This document shows positions 6,201 to 12,379 of a stretch of 12,379 bases of DNA, one piece after another (the stretch's first letter is position 1; the number at the start of each line of letters is the position of its first letter). A model generated the notes under the pieces. The model was not told where the DNA came from. It was given only the letters and a program-made list of their open reading frames with translations, and ran no database searches. Location of the stretch: the NCBI GenBank assembly GCA_900321665.1, contig ONWY01000011.1:1-12379 (forward strand), in the 5' to 3' direction. This DNA is from an uncultured Eubacteriales bacterium (GTDB taxonomy: Bacteria; Bacillota; Clostridia; Oscillospirales; Acutalibacteraceae). Both the position numbers and the translations under genes were made by a program.

Positions 6201-8357
6201 AAATCCGTCATCAGCTATAATGATGCCGCGGGCAAGGAGCAGGCAGGCTTGCTGTTTTATCTGTTGCTCGGCTATGGCGATTATTTGAAGGCGGAGAATC
6301 TTTCGCTTTGCTATGATGTGTTGATTTCCTTAGCGAATAAGCGCATTGCCGATACGGCACAGGGGCTTGAGCAAGCGAATGAAAAAATTGCAAAGTGGGA
6401 AGATTACCTTGTGCAGGCAAAGGCGGCAAGCGAAGCGGCGAAGTTAGCCGAAGCGAAGAAAGCGGGGCTGCTCCCCGCAGAGGCAACCGCCTTCGATGAA
6501 GCGGCTGTTACAGCGGCACTTGAAGCCAAAATCGCTTCTTTACGCGCTGAGCTTGCAGCGCTCGAAACCGCTACCGCGCAGGATGAAGCGGATATTGCGG
6601 CAGCGCAGGCAGAGGTCGGCGCCGCGCAGGATGCCGTGGCGGCTGCACAGGCGGATTTGGAGGCAGCGCAGGCGCTCGCGGATTACCCCTACAGTGACCC
6701 GTTCTACATTGACCTGCTTGACATTTTTGATACGCAGGATGCCTCGATGATAGATACCTTGCGCGATGATTGCGAGGAGGAATTTAATGAAAACTTCGGT
6801 GCAGGCAAGTTTGATGAGCTGGTTGACTTGATTACGGAAAATCTCGAAGATTACGACGCAGACAGTTTTATTGAAGAGTACATTCTCAATGGCGGGCTTT
6901 ATATCAATGAAGCGGTCGTAGCTGCCGAGCAGCAGAAGGCGGATGCACAAGCGCTCCTTACGAGCGCGCAGGCGGCTGTAACCACCGCGCAGCAGGCGTT
7001 AAAAGATGACCAAGCTGCTGTCGAAGCAAAGAGCACCGCGCTCGCGCAGTACGAAAGCGGCGCAGTCAGCGCAGCGATTGCGGCTGCGGGAGAGGATTGC
7101 ACGATTGCGCTTTCCGACACCTCGCTTCCCGCAATCGGTGATTACACCGTGAAGGATATAGAAGAAGCGATTGCCATTATCCGCAATGAAACCGTGGCAC
7201 AGATTGATGCCGAGGTGGCGGCGCAAAATGAATTGATTGCCGCTTACCGCGCGGAACAGGCGGCGGCAGACAGCGCTAAGGGCAGCTTTAATCCGGCGCT
7301 GATTCCCTTGGCGGCAACAGCCTCCGATGTGATTGCAGACGGCTTGATTGCCGTGATGATGGGCGATGCCGCCGATGGCAGCGAAAATGTGTATCATTAC
7401 ATTATGAACCGCGATGTGATAGGGATTTTGACCTCCGGCGGCAGGCTGCAGGCATTGGTCGAAATGGTTGTGGGCATCTATGAACCGGCGCTGAATGCCC
7501 TGGTGAGCGAAGGCATTCTCGATGCGCAAACTGCCCGCCAGCTCATTGCGGCTACACCCGATTTTGAGCCGTTTTATACCGGGGCGCTCGCGCAGTTCCC
7601 CGAGCAGTTTAAGCAAAACCCGGTGGGCGCTGTCGGCAACTTAATCCTTGCACTCACTCAAACCATCAAGAGCGGCTTCCTTGCCTTAGAGGAGGCGCCG
7701 GTGCACGATGTTTTGCAACTCAAAAAGATAAACGGCGATGTGGGCGATATTTTTGATGAAGCCTTTGCCGATGATTGGGCTGCTTCCTACTCCCGCAGTG
7801 TGGTGGACCGCATCGGGGAAATTTATCAGCTTCTTGTTGATTTGCTGGGGCTTTCCTTTATCAAAGAGCTCGTTGGCGAGCAGGCAGGCACCGAGGGCAA
7901 TCTGAGCGGTAAAATTGATACGGCACGGCTTTATACCGATGTGGTGGTGCAGCTCTACCAAGGGGAGACACTTGTCGCTTCCTGCGAGGTGAAAAAGGAC
8001 AGCGACGGCAGCTTCCGCTTCACCGGCATTGCCGAGGGCAGATACGAGCTGCGCTTGGAAACCCGCACCGGTGTCGCGTTTGAGATTAAAGCGATTGATA
8101 TTATCGGTGATGATACGACCGATTTAACCGCCCACGCGCGCGACGGGCTTGACCTGATTGCCGTAAGCCTGGGCGATGTGAACGGCGACAAGGTGGTCAA
8201 TCTTGAGGATATTGCTTTGCTGCTGCAGGAGGATGCCTTCGGCACGGCGGCGCAAAGCTACGATATTAATTGCGACGGCTGTGTGGACATTGCCGATGTG
8301 TCGGTCATTCTCTCAGCTGCCAACTATGGCGCGCAAGCGCAAAGCGTGGTTTATTAG
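3216..8357 (+). CDS. Giant secreted modular coiled-coil protein with C-terminal dockerin-like module
   Basis: This 1713-residue protein is not recognised as a named family. A signal peptide (MMKKSLQKVLSLVLALVMLL..., cleaved near VVAAA, about 31) leads into two copies of a large helical module. Copy A has its AQQAEIEDYY segment near 172, APVSAILK near 260, a DGSYSYIGP turn near 320, and an Ala/Gln-rich coiled coil at about 372-562. Copy B has LTPAQQAKLL near 793, APVTTILKK near 879, a YTGP turn near 944, a coiled coil at about 1048-1158, an acidic insert at about 1159-1230, and returning coil at about 1230-1350. A helical region follows, then a beta-rich Cna-B/carboxypeptidase-regulatory-like domain at about 1563-1632, and a dockerin-like pair of calcium loops at about 1653-1709. 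No catalytic motif is seen, so it looks structural, adhesive or scaffolding; that is inference. The start at 3216 (or 3219) is chosen for its ribosome binding site and signal peptide; the in-frame extension to 3102 precedes the promoter. It has its own promoter and terminator. Confidence 0.9.
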   Translation: MMKKSLQKVLSLVLALVMLLSVCSAGIVVAAAQEAQSGVAVPGIQTMLTDGQALKNYLETNFLNLEQADKLLSDNLPNLAQTLCAQLGDLFYQMGYTEGEYPADEDGLQLALARVLGSLNAEVFREPEKVETTDLSLVYNLAYLGGTAYIESINAALPEALRFDTQTPVLALSAAQQAEIEDYYAKWKAGDLNLSDFDVRNYLGEMTPTAYLKTVLLVFVADEQRLPAIIKTAVDFTLTAEHKQALAQAAADILDALHTAPVSAILKVLSDERMHGLLRAVLETANRVTVRTDYYAYQLFQEGIYADTDGTPIPFAEQNEDGSYSYIGPSMVSEYLAAADALFDFLAGIYPELQSSVLESVLSTRWSKLSALAAAALDAGAATIGAQQSKLQSDIQAAQIEARVAQAKIDAIDSGEAQQTAIAKAQAALDAAAAEISALQERLSALESEEAVAKDKVKGYYDTLAEFEAQMNEETRAQIEADPAYIEAKAVVEQTEAALADNLNEQSAIKAQIAQKSAAADDIAAQLEALQNAYAPEQEKAVYQKMIQSAQKVITDSQAALAGLPDTALIDAVVQTLSPLLKSLLGAFEGVYDTMMQQTPAKALVALVYGLKDFVDEIENIDWDAIAPVTDPLFAQLDAYIDGAAGRYIGAGGGENILADLSAFINEFLDNYGVYNYIKVDYLNRFISEELLGDNSAVMQQAAAALAGMFPSVQPSYESIVSCFIPLLSSLNWDYVMGNLTNIPAIVNLATPSAFAYIAGLESDLLEENYLDTINSNLVQFGYEGSSVVPMIDLTPAQQAKLLAYVALEKEGKTLDEIAEAGFNWKDFTGDTSNLDIANAFIKIAIADNDKLGKITSQPGLGTALTKLLCDLLNDLKTAPVTTILKKVSDAEGISAIVDLAMSLFNGEDDAYKSFDMYFNDKIYFDGEGNTTFYDAFDEEGVLQYTGPKTMEQYVPVIAAVIDFLSGLDADVEKNEGDLLKTLLYDKIPQLKNLIKSVISYNDAAGKEQAGLLFYLLLGYGDYLKAENLSLCYDVLISLANKRIADTAQGLEQANEKIAKWEDYLVQAKAASEAAKLAEAKKAGLLPAEATAFDEAAVTAALEAKIASLRAELAALETATAQDEADIAAAQAEVGAAQDAVAAAQADLEAAQALADYPYSDPFYIDLLDIFDTQDASMIDTLRDDCEEEFNENFGAGKFDELVDLITENLEDYDADSFIEEYILNGGLYINEAVVAAEQQKADAQALLTSAQAAVTTAQQALKDDQAAVEAKSTALAQYESGAVSAAIAAAGEDCTIALSDTSLPAIGDYTVKDIEEAIAIIRNETVAQIDAEVAAQNELIAAYRAEQAAADSAKGSFNPALIPLAATASDVIADGLIAVMMGDAADGSENVYHYIMNRDVIGILTSGGRLQALVEMVVGIYEPALNALVSEGILDAQTARQLIAATPDFEPFYTGALAQFPEQFKQNPVGAVGNLILALTQTIKSGFLALEEAPVHDVLQLKKINGDVGDIFDEAFADDWAASYSRSVVDRIGEIYQLLVDLLGLSFIKELVGEQAGTEGNLSGKIDTARLYTDVVVQLYQGETLVASCEVKKDSDGSFRFTGIAEGRYELRLETRTGVAFEIKAIDIIGDDTTDLTAHARDGLDLIAVSLGDVNGDKVVNLEDIALLLQEDAFGTAAQSYDINCDGCVDIADVSVILSAANYGAQAQSVVY
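3600..5090 (+). repeat. Module copy A inside the first giant protein (diverged)
   Basis: At protein level this region follows the same order of landmarks as 5430-7500. LVYNLAYLGGTAYIESI corresponds to IVNLATPSAFAYIAGL, LSAAQQA to LTPAQQA, TAPVSAILKVLSDE to TAPVTTILKKVSDAE, and DGSYSYIGPSM to EGVLQYTGPKTM. A coiled coil comes next, then VYDTMMQQTPAKALVALVYG, which corresponds to VYHYIMNRDVIGILTSGG. DNA similarity is low, so this duplication is old. Copy A lacks the acidic tip insert of copy B. Borders are approximate. Confidence 0.7.
5337..7198 (+). repeat. Module copy B, close paralogue of 9658-11525
   Basis: From GGTATGTTCCCGAGCG (5337) to the codons for IIRNET (about 7195) the sequence aligns with the downstream gene at a constant offset of 4321 bases. 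The offset becomes 4327 after a two-codon insertion in the downstream copy near 11180 (DYDADSF against AYDGDPDTF). Identity is high but uneven, with two almost identical blocks at 5454-5540 and 5589-5878. Confidence 0.93.
7902..8110 (+). other. Prealbumin-fold (Cna-B / carboxypeptidase-regulatory-like) domain region
   Basis: About 70 residues (1563-1632) alternate in a beta pattern with the typical core VVVQLYQGETLVAS ... GSFRFTGIAEGRYELRL. The 'G.F.F.gi..G.Y.L' signature is the hallmark of Cna-B/SpaA and carboxypeptidase-regulatory-like domains. It probably acts as a rigid spacer in front of the dockerin-like module. Confidence 0.7.
8172..8342 (+). other. Dockerin-like type I module region
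   Basis: Two calcium-loop repeats are visible. The first is GDVNGDKVVNLEDIALLL (residues 1653-1670), with D, N, D, N and D at loop positions 1, 3, 5, 9 and 12. The second is YDINCDGCVDIADVSVIL, with D, N, D, D and D at the same positions. Spacing of the two loops and the trailing hydrophobic helices fit type I dockerins, which bind cohesin domains. No cohesin is encoded in this window. The first loop lacks the usual Gly at position 6 (Lys instead) and the second has Cys at 4 and 7, so binding is not assured. Confidence 0.85.
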
Positions 8358-8398
8358 CGCTTGCAAGCCACGGGGCAGACCCAAAACCTGAATTTTGC

Positions 8399-8435
8399 GA
8401 AGCCGCTTTCCGACAGGAAGGCGGCTTCTTTTTTT
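8399..8435 (+). terminator. Rho-independent terminator after the first giant gene
   Basis: A 13-pair stem, 8399-8411 with 8416-8428, has a GACA loop and one U.G wobble (T8407 with G8420). It is followed by seven T (8429-8435). Confidence 0.92.
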
Positions 8436-8757
8436 GCCGTTTTAGTGTAAAAAAAGCGGCAAAAGCAAGCGCATAGACAAAAAATACATTCGTCAAAACG
8501 CTGAAATTTTAGCAAAATATTCCATTTTTTAGTTAATTTTACAGCAATTTGCACAAAAGATTACAATTCAAAAAAATCTCTGTTTTGCACAAATTAAAAA
8601 ATATTTTCTTGTAAAGTTATACGAAATGTGAAATAAGTGTGAACAAATTCTGTTTATAATATTGATTTATGCAGGCAAAAGTTGTATGATAATTGTAACT
8701 CACGGTATATATTTATTTATATATTTGTAAGAAAGATCATATAAGGAGTGTTAAAAC
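8436..8757 (+). promoter_or_regulatory. AT-rich control region of the second giant gene
   Basis: No gene is credible here. The stretch is much richer in A+T than the flanking genes. It holds two exact copies of TTTGCACAAA (8548-8557 and 8584-8593), a TGTGAA pair exactly 11 bases apart (8627-8632 and 8638-8643), a lone TATAAT (8655-8660) without a good -35 box, the main promoter (8662-8690), and an A/T run with TATATA on both sides (about 8706-8725) in the leader. The ribosome binding site is AAGGAG (8743-8748), 9 bases before the ATG. Confidence 0.55.
8662..8690 (+). promoter_or_regulatory. Sigma-A promoter for the second giant gene
   Basis: TTGATT (8662-8667), a 17-base spacer and TATGAT (8685-8690) predict a start near 8697 and a leader of about 60 bases. 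Confidence 0.7.
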
Positions 8758-11700
8758 ATGAAGACAAGCAAAAAAATCCTCAGTGTTGTTTTAGCTTTGG
8801 TCATGTTGACAACGATGGTAACATCCGTGTTTTACGCGTCGGCTTGTAACAAAAACAATCACGACCCGTACAAAGAAGCTACCACCGTTCTCGACTTGAT
8901 TGACAACAAGCTGGATGCCTATGACTTGGATATCACAGGCAAGCTTGACAGCTTGGTCAGCGGTAAGGACTTGCTCGCAAAGGGCAACGACTTCCTTAAA
9001 ACAAGCTATATCAACGAGGAAAAACTCAATGAACTTCTGTATTCCCTGATCGCTTCTCTTTTGAGTGAAGAGGACATTACCAAGTATTTGGAAAGCGGTC
9101 AGTGGTTGATCGAATTGGGTAACGAGGAGCTTGCAAAGCTTTTGCAGCAGTACCTCGATGCAGGTGTGCTTGATGAAGCATTAAAAGGCACCATCAAGAG
9201 CCTCCTGACAGACCTGATTGCCAACCTCCCGGATATGCAGTATCTTGATGCTTTATTCCCGAGCTTTTCCGAGTTTGACAAGATGGTGGAAAATGCCCTC
9301 GGCAAGTATCTTGACGGCGAGCAGTTAATCGCCCTTCTCGATAAGCTGGTGGCGGATGCCATTGAAGGCAAGCTCATCTACGAGGAAAACGGCAGAAAAA
9401 TCCTCAAGGGGATAGACGGCGAATGGGCAGCTGCATTAGATAAGCTGATTGAAGGCGCTATCGGCAAGTATGTCAACGATGGCTCCGCGCTCATTCATCT
9501 TGGTGATGAAAAGCTGATGGAGCTGTTAAATAACCTCGAGGTGTTCGGTGTTCCCGCACTGCAGCTGCGCTATGTCAAGAATTTAGACACCTTGGTGCAA
9601 AATCTTGTGCTGGCTGACGGCGGCGATATCATGGTCACCGCTGCCAATGCGCTGAAGGGCATGTTCCCCGATGTACAGCCTACATACGATAGCATTGTTT
9701 CGTGCTTAATTCCGCTGTTGAGCTCGCTCGATTGGGAATATGTTACAGGCAATCTTACCAATCTTCCCGCTATCGTAAACCTGGCGACTCCGTCTGCCTT
9801 TGCATACATTGCCGGGTTAGAGAGCGATTTGTTGGATGAAAACTATCTCGATACCATCAACACCAATCTTGTGAACTTCGGTTATGATGGTTCTCCGGTT
9901 GTGCCGATCATTGACCTTACTCCCGCGCAGCAGGCAAAATTGCTCGAGTATGTCGCTCTTGAAAAAGAGGGCAAGACTCTGGAAGAAATTGCCGAAGCCG
10001 GCTTCAATTGGAAGGATTTCACAGGCGATACAAGTAACCTTGATATTGCCAATGCGTTTATCAAAATCGCAATCGCCGATAATAACAAGCTTGGTCAGAT
10101 TACCTCGCAGCCCGGCTTGGGCACCGCGTTGACCAAATTGCTGTGCGATTTGTTGAATGACCTCAAGACCGCACCGGTCACCACAATTCTCAAGAAGGTT
10201 TCCGATGCAGAGGGTATCAGCGCTATTTTAGACCTTGTTATGAGCATCTTTAACGGTAAAGATGATGCATACAAATCCTTTGATTTGTTTGAGATTGAGC
10301 ACATCTACTTTGATGGTAAAGGTAACACCACCTTCTACGATGCATATGATGATGAAGGCGTTTTGCAGTACACCGGTCCGTATACGATGGAACAGTATCT
10401 GCCGGTCATTGCTGCGGCACTTGATTTGTTCAGCAATTTCTCCGATAAGGTAGATGCCAACGGCGGCGACCTGCTCAAGACCCTTTTGGTAGATAAGCTG
10501 CCGCAGCTGGGTAATGTGGTGAAATCCGCCATCAACTACAAGGATGCGCAGGGCAACACCAAAATCGGTTTAATCGGCTATTTGCTTGATGATTATAAAG
10601 AATATATGATCGCGCAAAACGCATCTCTTTCCGATGATGTTTTGATTTCCATCGCGCAGGTGGCAATTGATTCCGCCCAAGAGGAAATCAATGCAGCCAA
10701 TGCAAAGATTGCGCAGTGGGAAGTGTACCTTGACCAGGCAAAGGCGGCAAGTGACGCGGCAAAGTTAGCCGAAGCGAAGAAAGCAGGGCTTCTCCCCGCA
10801 GAGGCAACCGCCTATGATGAAGCGGCGGTAACAGCGGCACTCGAAGCAAAGATTGCCTCCTTGCGCACTGAAATCGCAGCGCTTGAAGCCGCTATTGAGC
10901 AGGATGAAGCGAATGTTGCTGCAGCACAGACCGATGTCGATAATGCACAGAACGATGTAGATGCTGCACAAGCAGACTTAGAGGCAGCGCAGGCATTGTC
11001 GGATTATCCCTACAGTGACCCGTTCTATATAGACCTGATCGATATTTTTGTTTTGCAGGATTCTTCGATGATTGACACCTTGCGCGCTGATTGTGAAGAG
11101 GAGTTTAATGACAACTTCGGTGCCGGCAAGTTTGATGAATTGGTCACCCTGATTCTTGATAATATGGAAGCTTACGACGGCGACCCCGATACCTTTATTG
11201 ATGAGTGCATCCTGAATGGCGGGCTTTATATTAATGAAGCGGTCGCAAATGCCTTGCAAGCGAAGGCAGACGCGCAAGCGGCTTTGAGCGATGCGCAAGC
11301 AGCTTTGAGCGCAGCGGAAGATGCTTTGGCAGATGACCGAGCTGCAGCCGAAGACAAAGCTACCGAGCTTGCTAAGTATGAAAGCGGCGCAGTGCTCGAT
11401 GATATCGAAAAGGCGGCTGCCGATGCCACTATCTCACTTTCCGATACCTCTCTTCCCGCTATCGGCGATTATACCGTGAAGGATATCGAAGAAGCGATTG
11501 CCATTATCCGCAACGAGACGATTGCAAGCTATGAAGCCAACATCGCAGCGGAAGAAAGCAAGATTCAGGAATATGTGGCAGATAAGAATGCCCAACAAAG
11601 CTATATCGATAGCTATGATTTAGAAGGCTTGAATCTTGAGCAAAAAGCATTGGAGAATCTCTTAGATGCTCTGATGGTATTCTTGGGCGGTGATGAAAAC

Positions 11701-12379
11701 ACCAACTCGCTTTATGATTACTTTGAAGCGAACCAGCCCATTGAAATGCTTGTCGCACCCGACCGTGTTAACGCTCTTAAAACAATAGTAGATAATTTAA
11801 TTTCCCTGTTTGGTGATAAGATCGGCTCCGGCGAAGATTACACCACCAGACTTTGGGAAATCGAGGATATTCTCTTTGGCGACAAAGGTATCCTCAGCAC
11901 CCTTTATGATGATTTTGTTGATGACCCGGTACTTGCCATTGTCAATCGTATCGCTCCGCTGAAGGATATTGTAGACACTGTTTACGATATGGGCTTCCTG
12001 AGAGATATTATAGATCAGTATAAAGATTTAATAGATGCTGTGGCAAATATCTTTGGTGATGACAGCGAAGGCTTCATCGCACAGTGGAAGAGTGCTTATG
12101 ATGACGGCACCGCCAACCACCACTATGTAAACGCAGTGCTTTCACTCCTTCCGAAGATTGTCGATATCTATGACCAAGTGAAGGATATGGATGCTGTCAA
12201 AGGGCTGTTCGCTCCTTACAGCGATTTGATTGAAGTCGTTTTGGGCTTGCTCTCCAAGGATTTCTATGATGATGTTGTGGATGACGGCATTGTCGAGACC
12301 ATTCTCGAGTCCGAAAACCTTGAAAAGCTCAGAGACATTATTAATAAGGTTCTCGATACCATCAAACCCGAGAATTACC
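8758..12379 (+). CDS. Second giant secreted coiled-coil protein, paralogue of the first; cut by the window edge
   Basis: The frame is open from ATG 8758 to the last base (at least 1207 residues, stop not reached). The signal peptide (MKTSKKILSVVLALVMLTTM...) has an Ala-Ser-Ala cleavage site at 27-29 just before Cys30. Residues about 31-300 are a helical N-terminal domain with little resemblance to the other protein apart from its last part. Residues about 301-922 match copy B of the upstream protein: GMFPDVQPTYDS, LTPAQQAKLLEYV near 387, APVTTILKK near 474, YTGP near 539, a coiled coil at about 638-746, an acidic insert at about 747-823 with YPYSDPFYIDL, and a returning coil. The rest (about 923-1207) is helical with repeated patterns such as LYDYFEANQPIEML and LYDDFVDDPVLAIV. 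No enzyme motif is visible. Whether it also ends in a prealbumin-like domain and dockerin cannot be seen. AAGGAG lies 9 bases upstream, fixing the start. Confidence 0.92.
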   Translation, partial: MKTSKKILSVVLALVMLTTMVTSVFYASACNKNNHDPYKEATTVLDLIDNKLDAYDLDITGKLDSLVSGKDLLAKGNDFLKTSYINEEKLNELLYSLIASLLSEEDITKYLESGQWLIELGNEELAKLLQQYLDAGVLDEALKGTIKSLLTDLIANLPDMQYLDALFPSFSEFDKMVENALGKYLDGEQLIALLDKLVADAIEGKLIYEENGRKILKGIDGEWAAALDKLIEGAIGKYVNDGSALIHLGDEKLMELLNNLEVFGVPALQLRYVKNLDTLVQNLVLADGGDIMVTAANALKGMFPDVQPTYDSIVSCLIPLLSSLDWEYVTGNLTNLPAIVNLATPSAFAYIAGLESDLLDENYLDTINTNLVNFGYDGSPVVPIIDLTPAQQAKLLEYVALEKEGKTLEEIAEAGFNWKDFTGDTSNLDIANAFIKIAIADNNKLGQITSQPGLGTALTKLLCDLLNDLKTAPVTTILKKVSDAEGISAILDLVMSIFNGKDDAYKSFDLFEIEHIYFDGKGNTTFYDAYDDEGVLQYTGPYTMEQYLPVIAAALDLFSNFSDKVDANGGDLLKTLLVDKLPQLGNVVKSAINYKDAQGNTKIGLIGYLLDDYKEYMIAQNASLSDDVLISIAQVAIDSAQEEINAANAKIAQWEVYLDQAKAASDAAKLAEAKKAGLLPAEATAYDEAAVTAALEAKIASLRTEIAALEAAIEQDEANVAAAQTDVDNAQNDVDAAQADLEAAQALSDYPYSDPFYIDLIDIFVLQDSSMIDTLRADCEEEFNDNFGAGKFDELVTLILDNMEAYDGDPDTFIDECILNGGLYINEAVANALQAKADAQAALSDAQAALSAAEDALADDRAAAEDKATELAKYESGAVLDDIEKAAADATISLSDTSLPAIGDYTVKDIEEAIAIIRNETIASYEANIAAEESKIQEYVADKNAQQSYIDSYDLEGLNLEQKALENLLDALMVFLGGDENTNSLYDYFEANQPIEMLVAPDRVNALKTIVDNLISLFGDKIGSGEDYTTRLWEIEDILFGDKGILSTLYDDFVDDPVLAIVNRIAPLKDIVDTVYDMGFLRDIIDQYKDLIDAVANIFGDDSEGFIAQWKSAYDDGTANHHYVNAVLSLLPKIVDIYDQVKDMDAVKGLFAPYSDLIEVVLGLLSKDFYDDVVDDGIVETILESENLEKLRDIINKVLDTIKPENY
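9658..11525 (+). repeat. Module copy in the second giant gene, close paralogue of 5337-7198
   Basis: This is the partner of copy B in the upstream gene, in direct orientation at a distance of 4321 bases. It is almost identical at 9775-9861 and 9910-10199, and moderately diverged elsewhere. Direct repeats of this size could recombine to delete the intervening 4.3 kb and fuse the two genes in frame, since the offset is the same in protein frame. Confidence 0.93.

Noticed and set aside
6999..7616. Long antisense open frame (205 codons) and other antisense frames within the giant genes
   Set aside because: They lie opposite a long, well-supported coding region, have no ribosome binding site or family resemblance, and are explained by GC-rich third positions. 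Similar shadows appear at matching places in both paralogues.
8354..8554. Small minus-strand frames across the terminator after the first giant gene
   Set aside because: They span the hairpin and end of the coding region, have no promoter or ribosome binding site, and show no recognisable protein.
8704..8728. TATATA-rich stretch as a second promoter or a hairpin
   Set aside because: It has no -35 partner at suitable spacing, and pure A/T pairing is weak; it is probably just AT-rich leader.
8842..8848. Cys30 of the second giant protein as a lipoprotein anchor
   Set aside because: The residues before it (A-S-A) fit signal peptidase I; position -3 is Ala instead of Leu/Val/Ile, so a lipobox is possible but not supported.
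1..12379. CRISPR arrays, tRNAs, rRNAs, insertion sequences
   Set aside because: No short regularly spaced repeats, cloverleaf-like segments, transposase motifs or terminal inverted repeats with target duplications were seen.

Overview
The window looks like chromosomal DNA from a Gram-positive, low-to-mid GC anaerobe of the Bacillota, most likely an Oscillospirales/Ruminococcaceae-type gut bacterium. This rests on a Firmicutes-type TrmB, strong sigma-A promoters with TATAAT boxes, AGGAG ribosome binding sites, compact hairpin/U-run terminators, and a huge secreted protein ending in a dockerin-like module. The assignment to order is inference. No mobile element, CRISPR array, tRNA or rRNA was seen.

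Layout: positions 1-141 hold two small hairpins and no gene. trmB (tRNA m7G46 methyltransferase) lies on the minus strand at 142-810. A divergent promoter region (811-938) separates it from four plus-strand genes. These are a four-helix membrane protein (939-1652), a membrane-anchored class A beta-lactamase-fold protein whose catalytic serine position is Asp (1837-2940), a 1713-residue secreted helical/coiled-coil protein with a C-terminal prealbumin-like domain and dockerin-like module (3216-8357), and a second giant secreted paralogue (8758 to beyond the right edge, at least 1207 residues). The last is open through the window edge and is easy to miss because its stop codon lies outside.

The first three plus-strand genes each have their own promoter and their own terminator, and the fourth has its own promoter, so this is a cluster of separately transcribed genes rather than an operon. 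The two giant proteins share a large repeated module: a helical domain, a DG..GP segment, then a long Ala-rich coiled coil. In two of the three copies the coiled coil is interrupted by an acidic domain of about 75 residues, which suggests an antiparallel coiled-coil arm with a tip. The first protein carries two diverged copies of the module. The second of these is close to the copy in the downstream protein, with two blocks almost identical at the DNA level, so recent duplication or gene conversion is likely.

The strongest candidate for something undescribed is this tandem pair of giant exported, non-enzymatic-looking, arm-bearing proteins, one of them with a dockerin, next to an apparently serine-less membrane-anchored penicillin-binding/beta-lactamase-fold protein. 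A joint role at the cell envelope or in a surface assembly is inference from location and export signals only.
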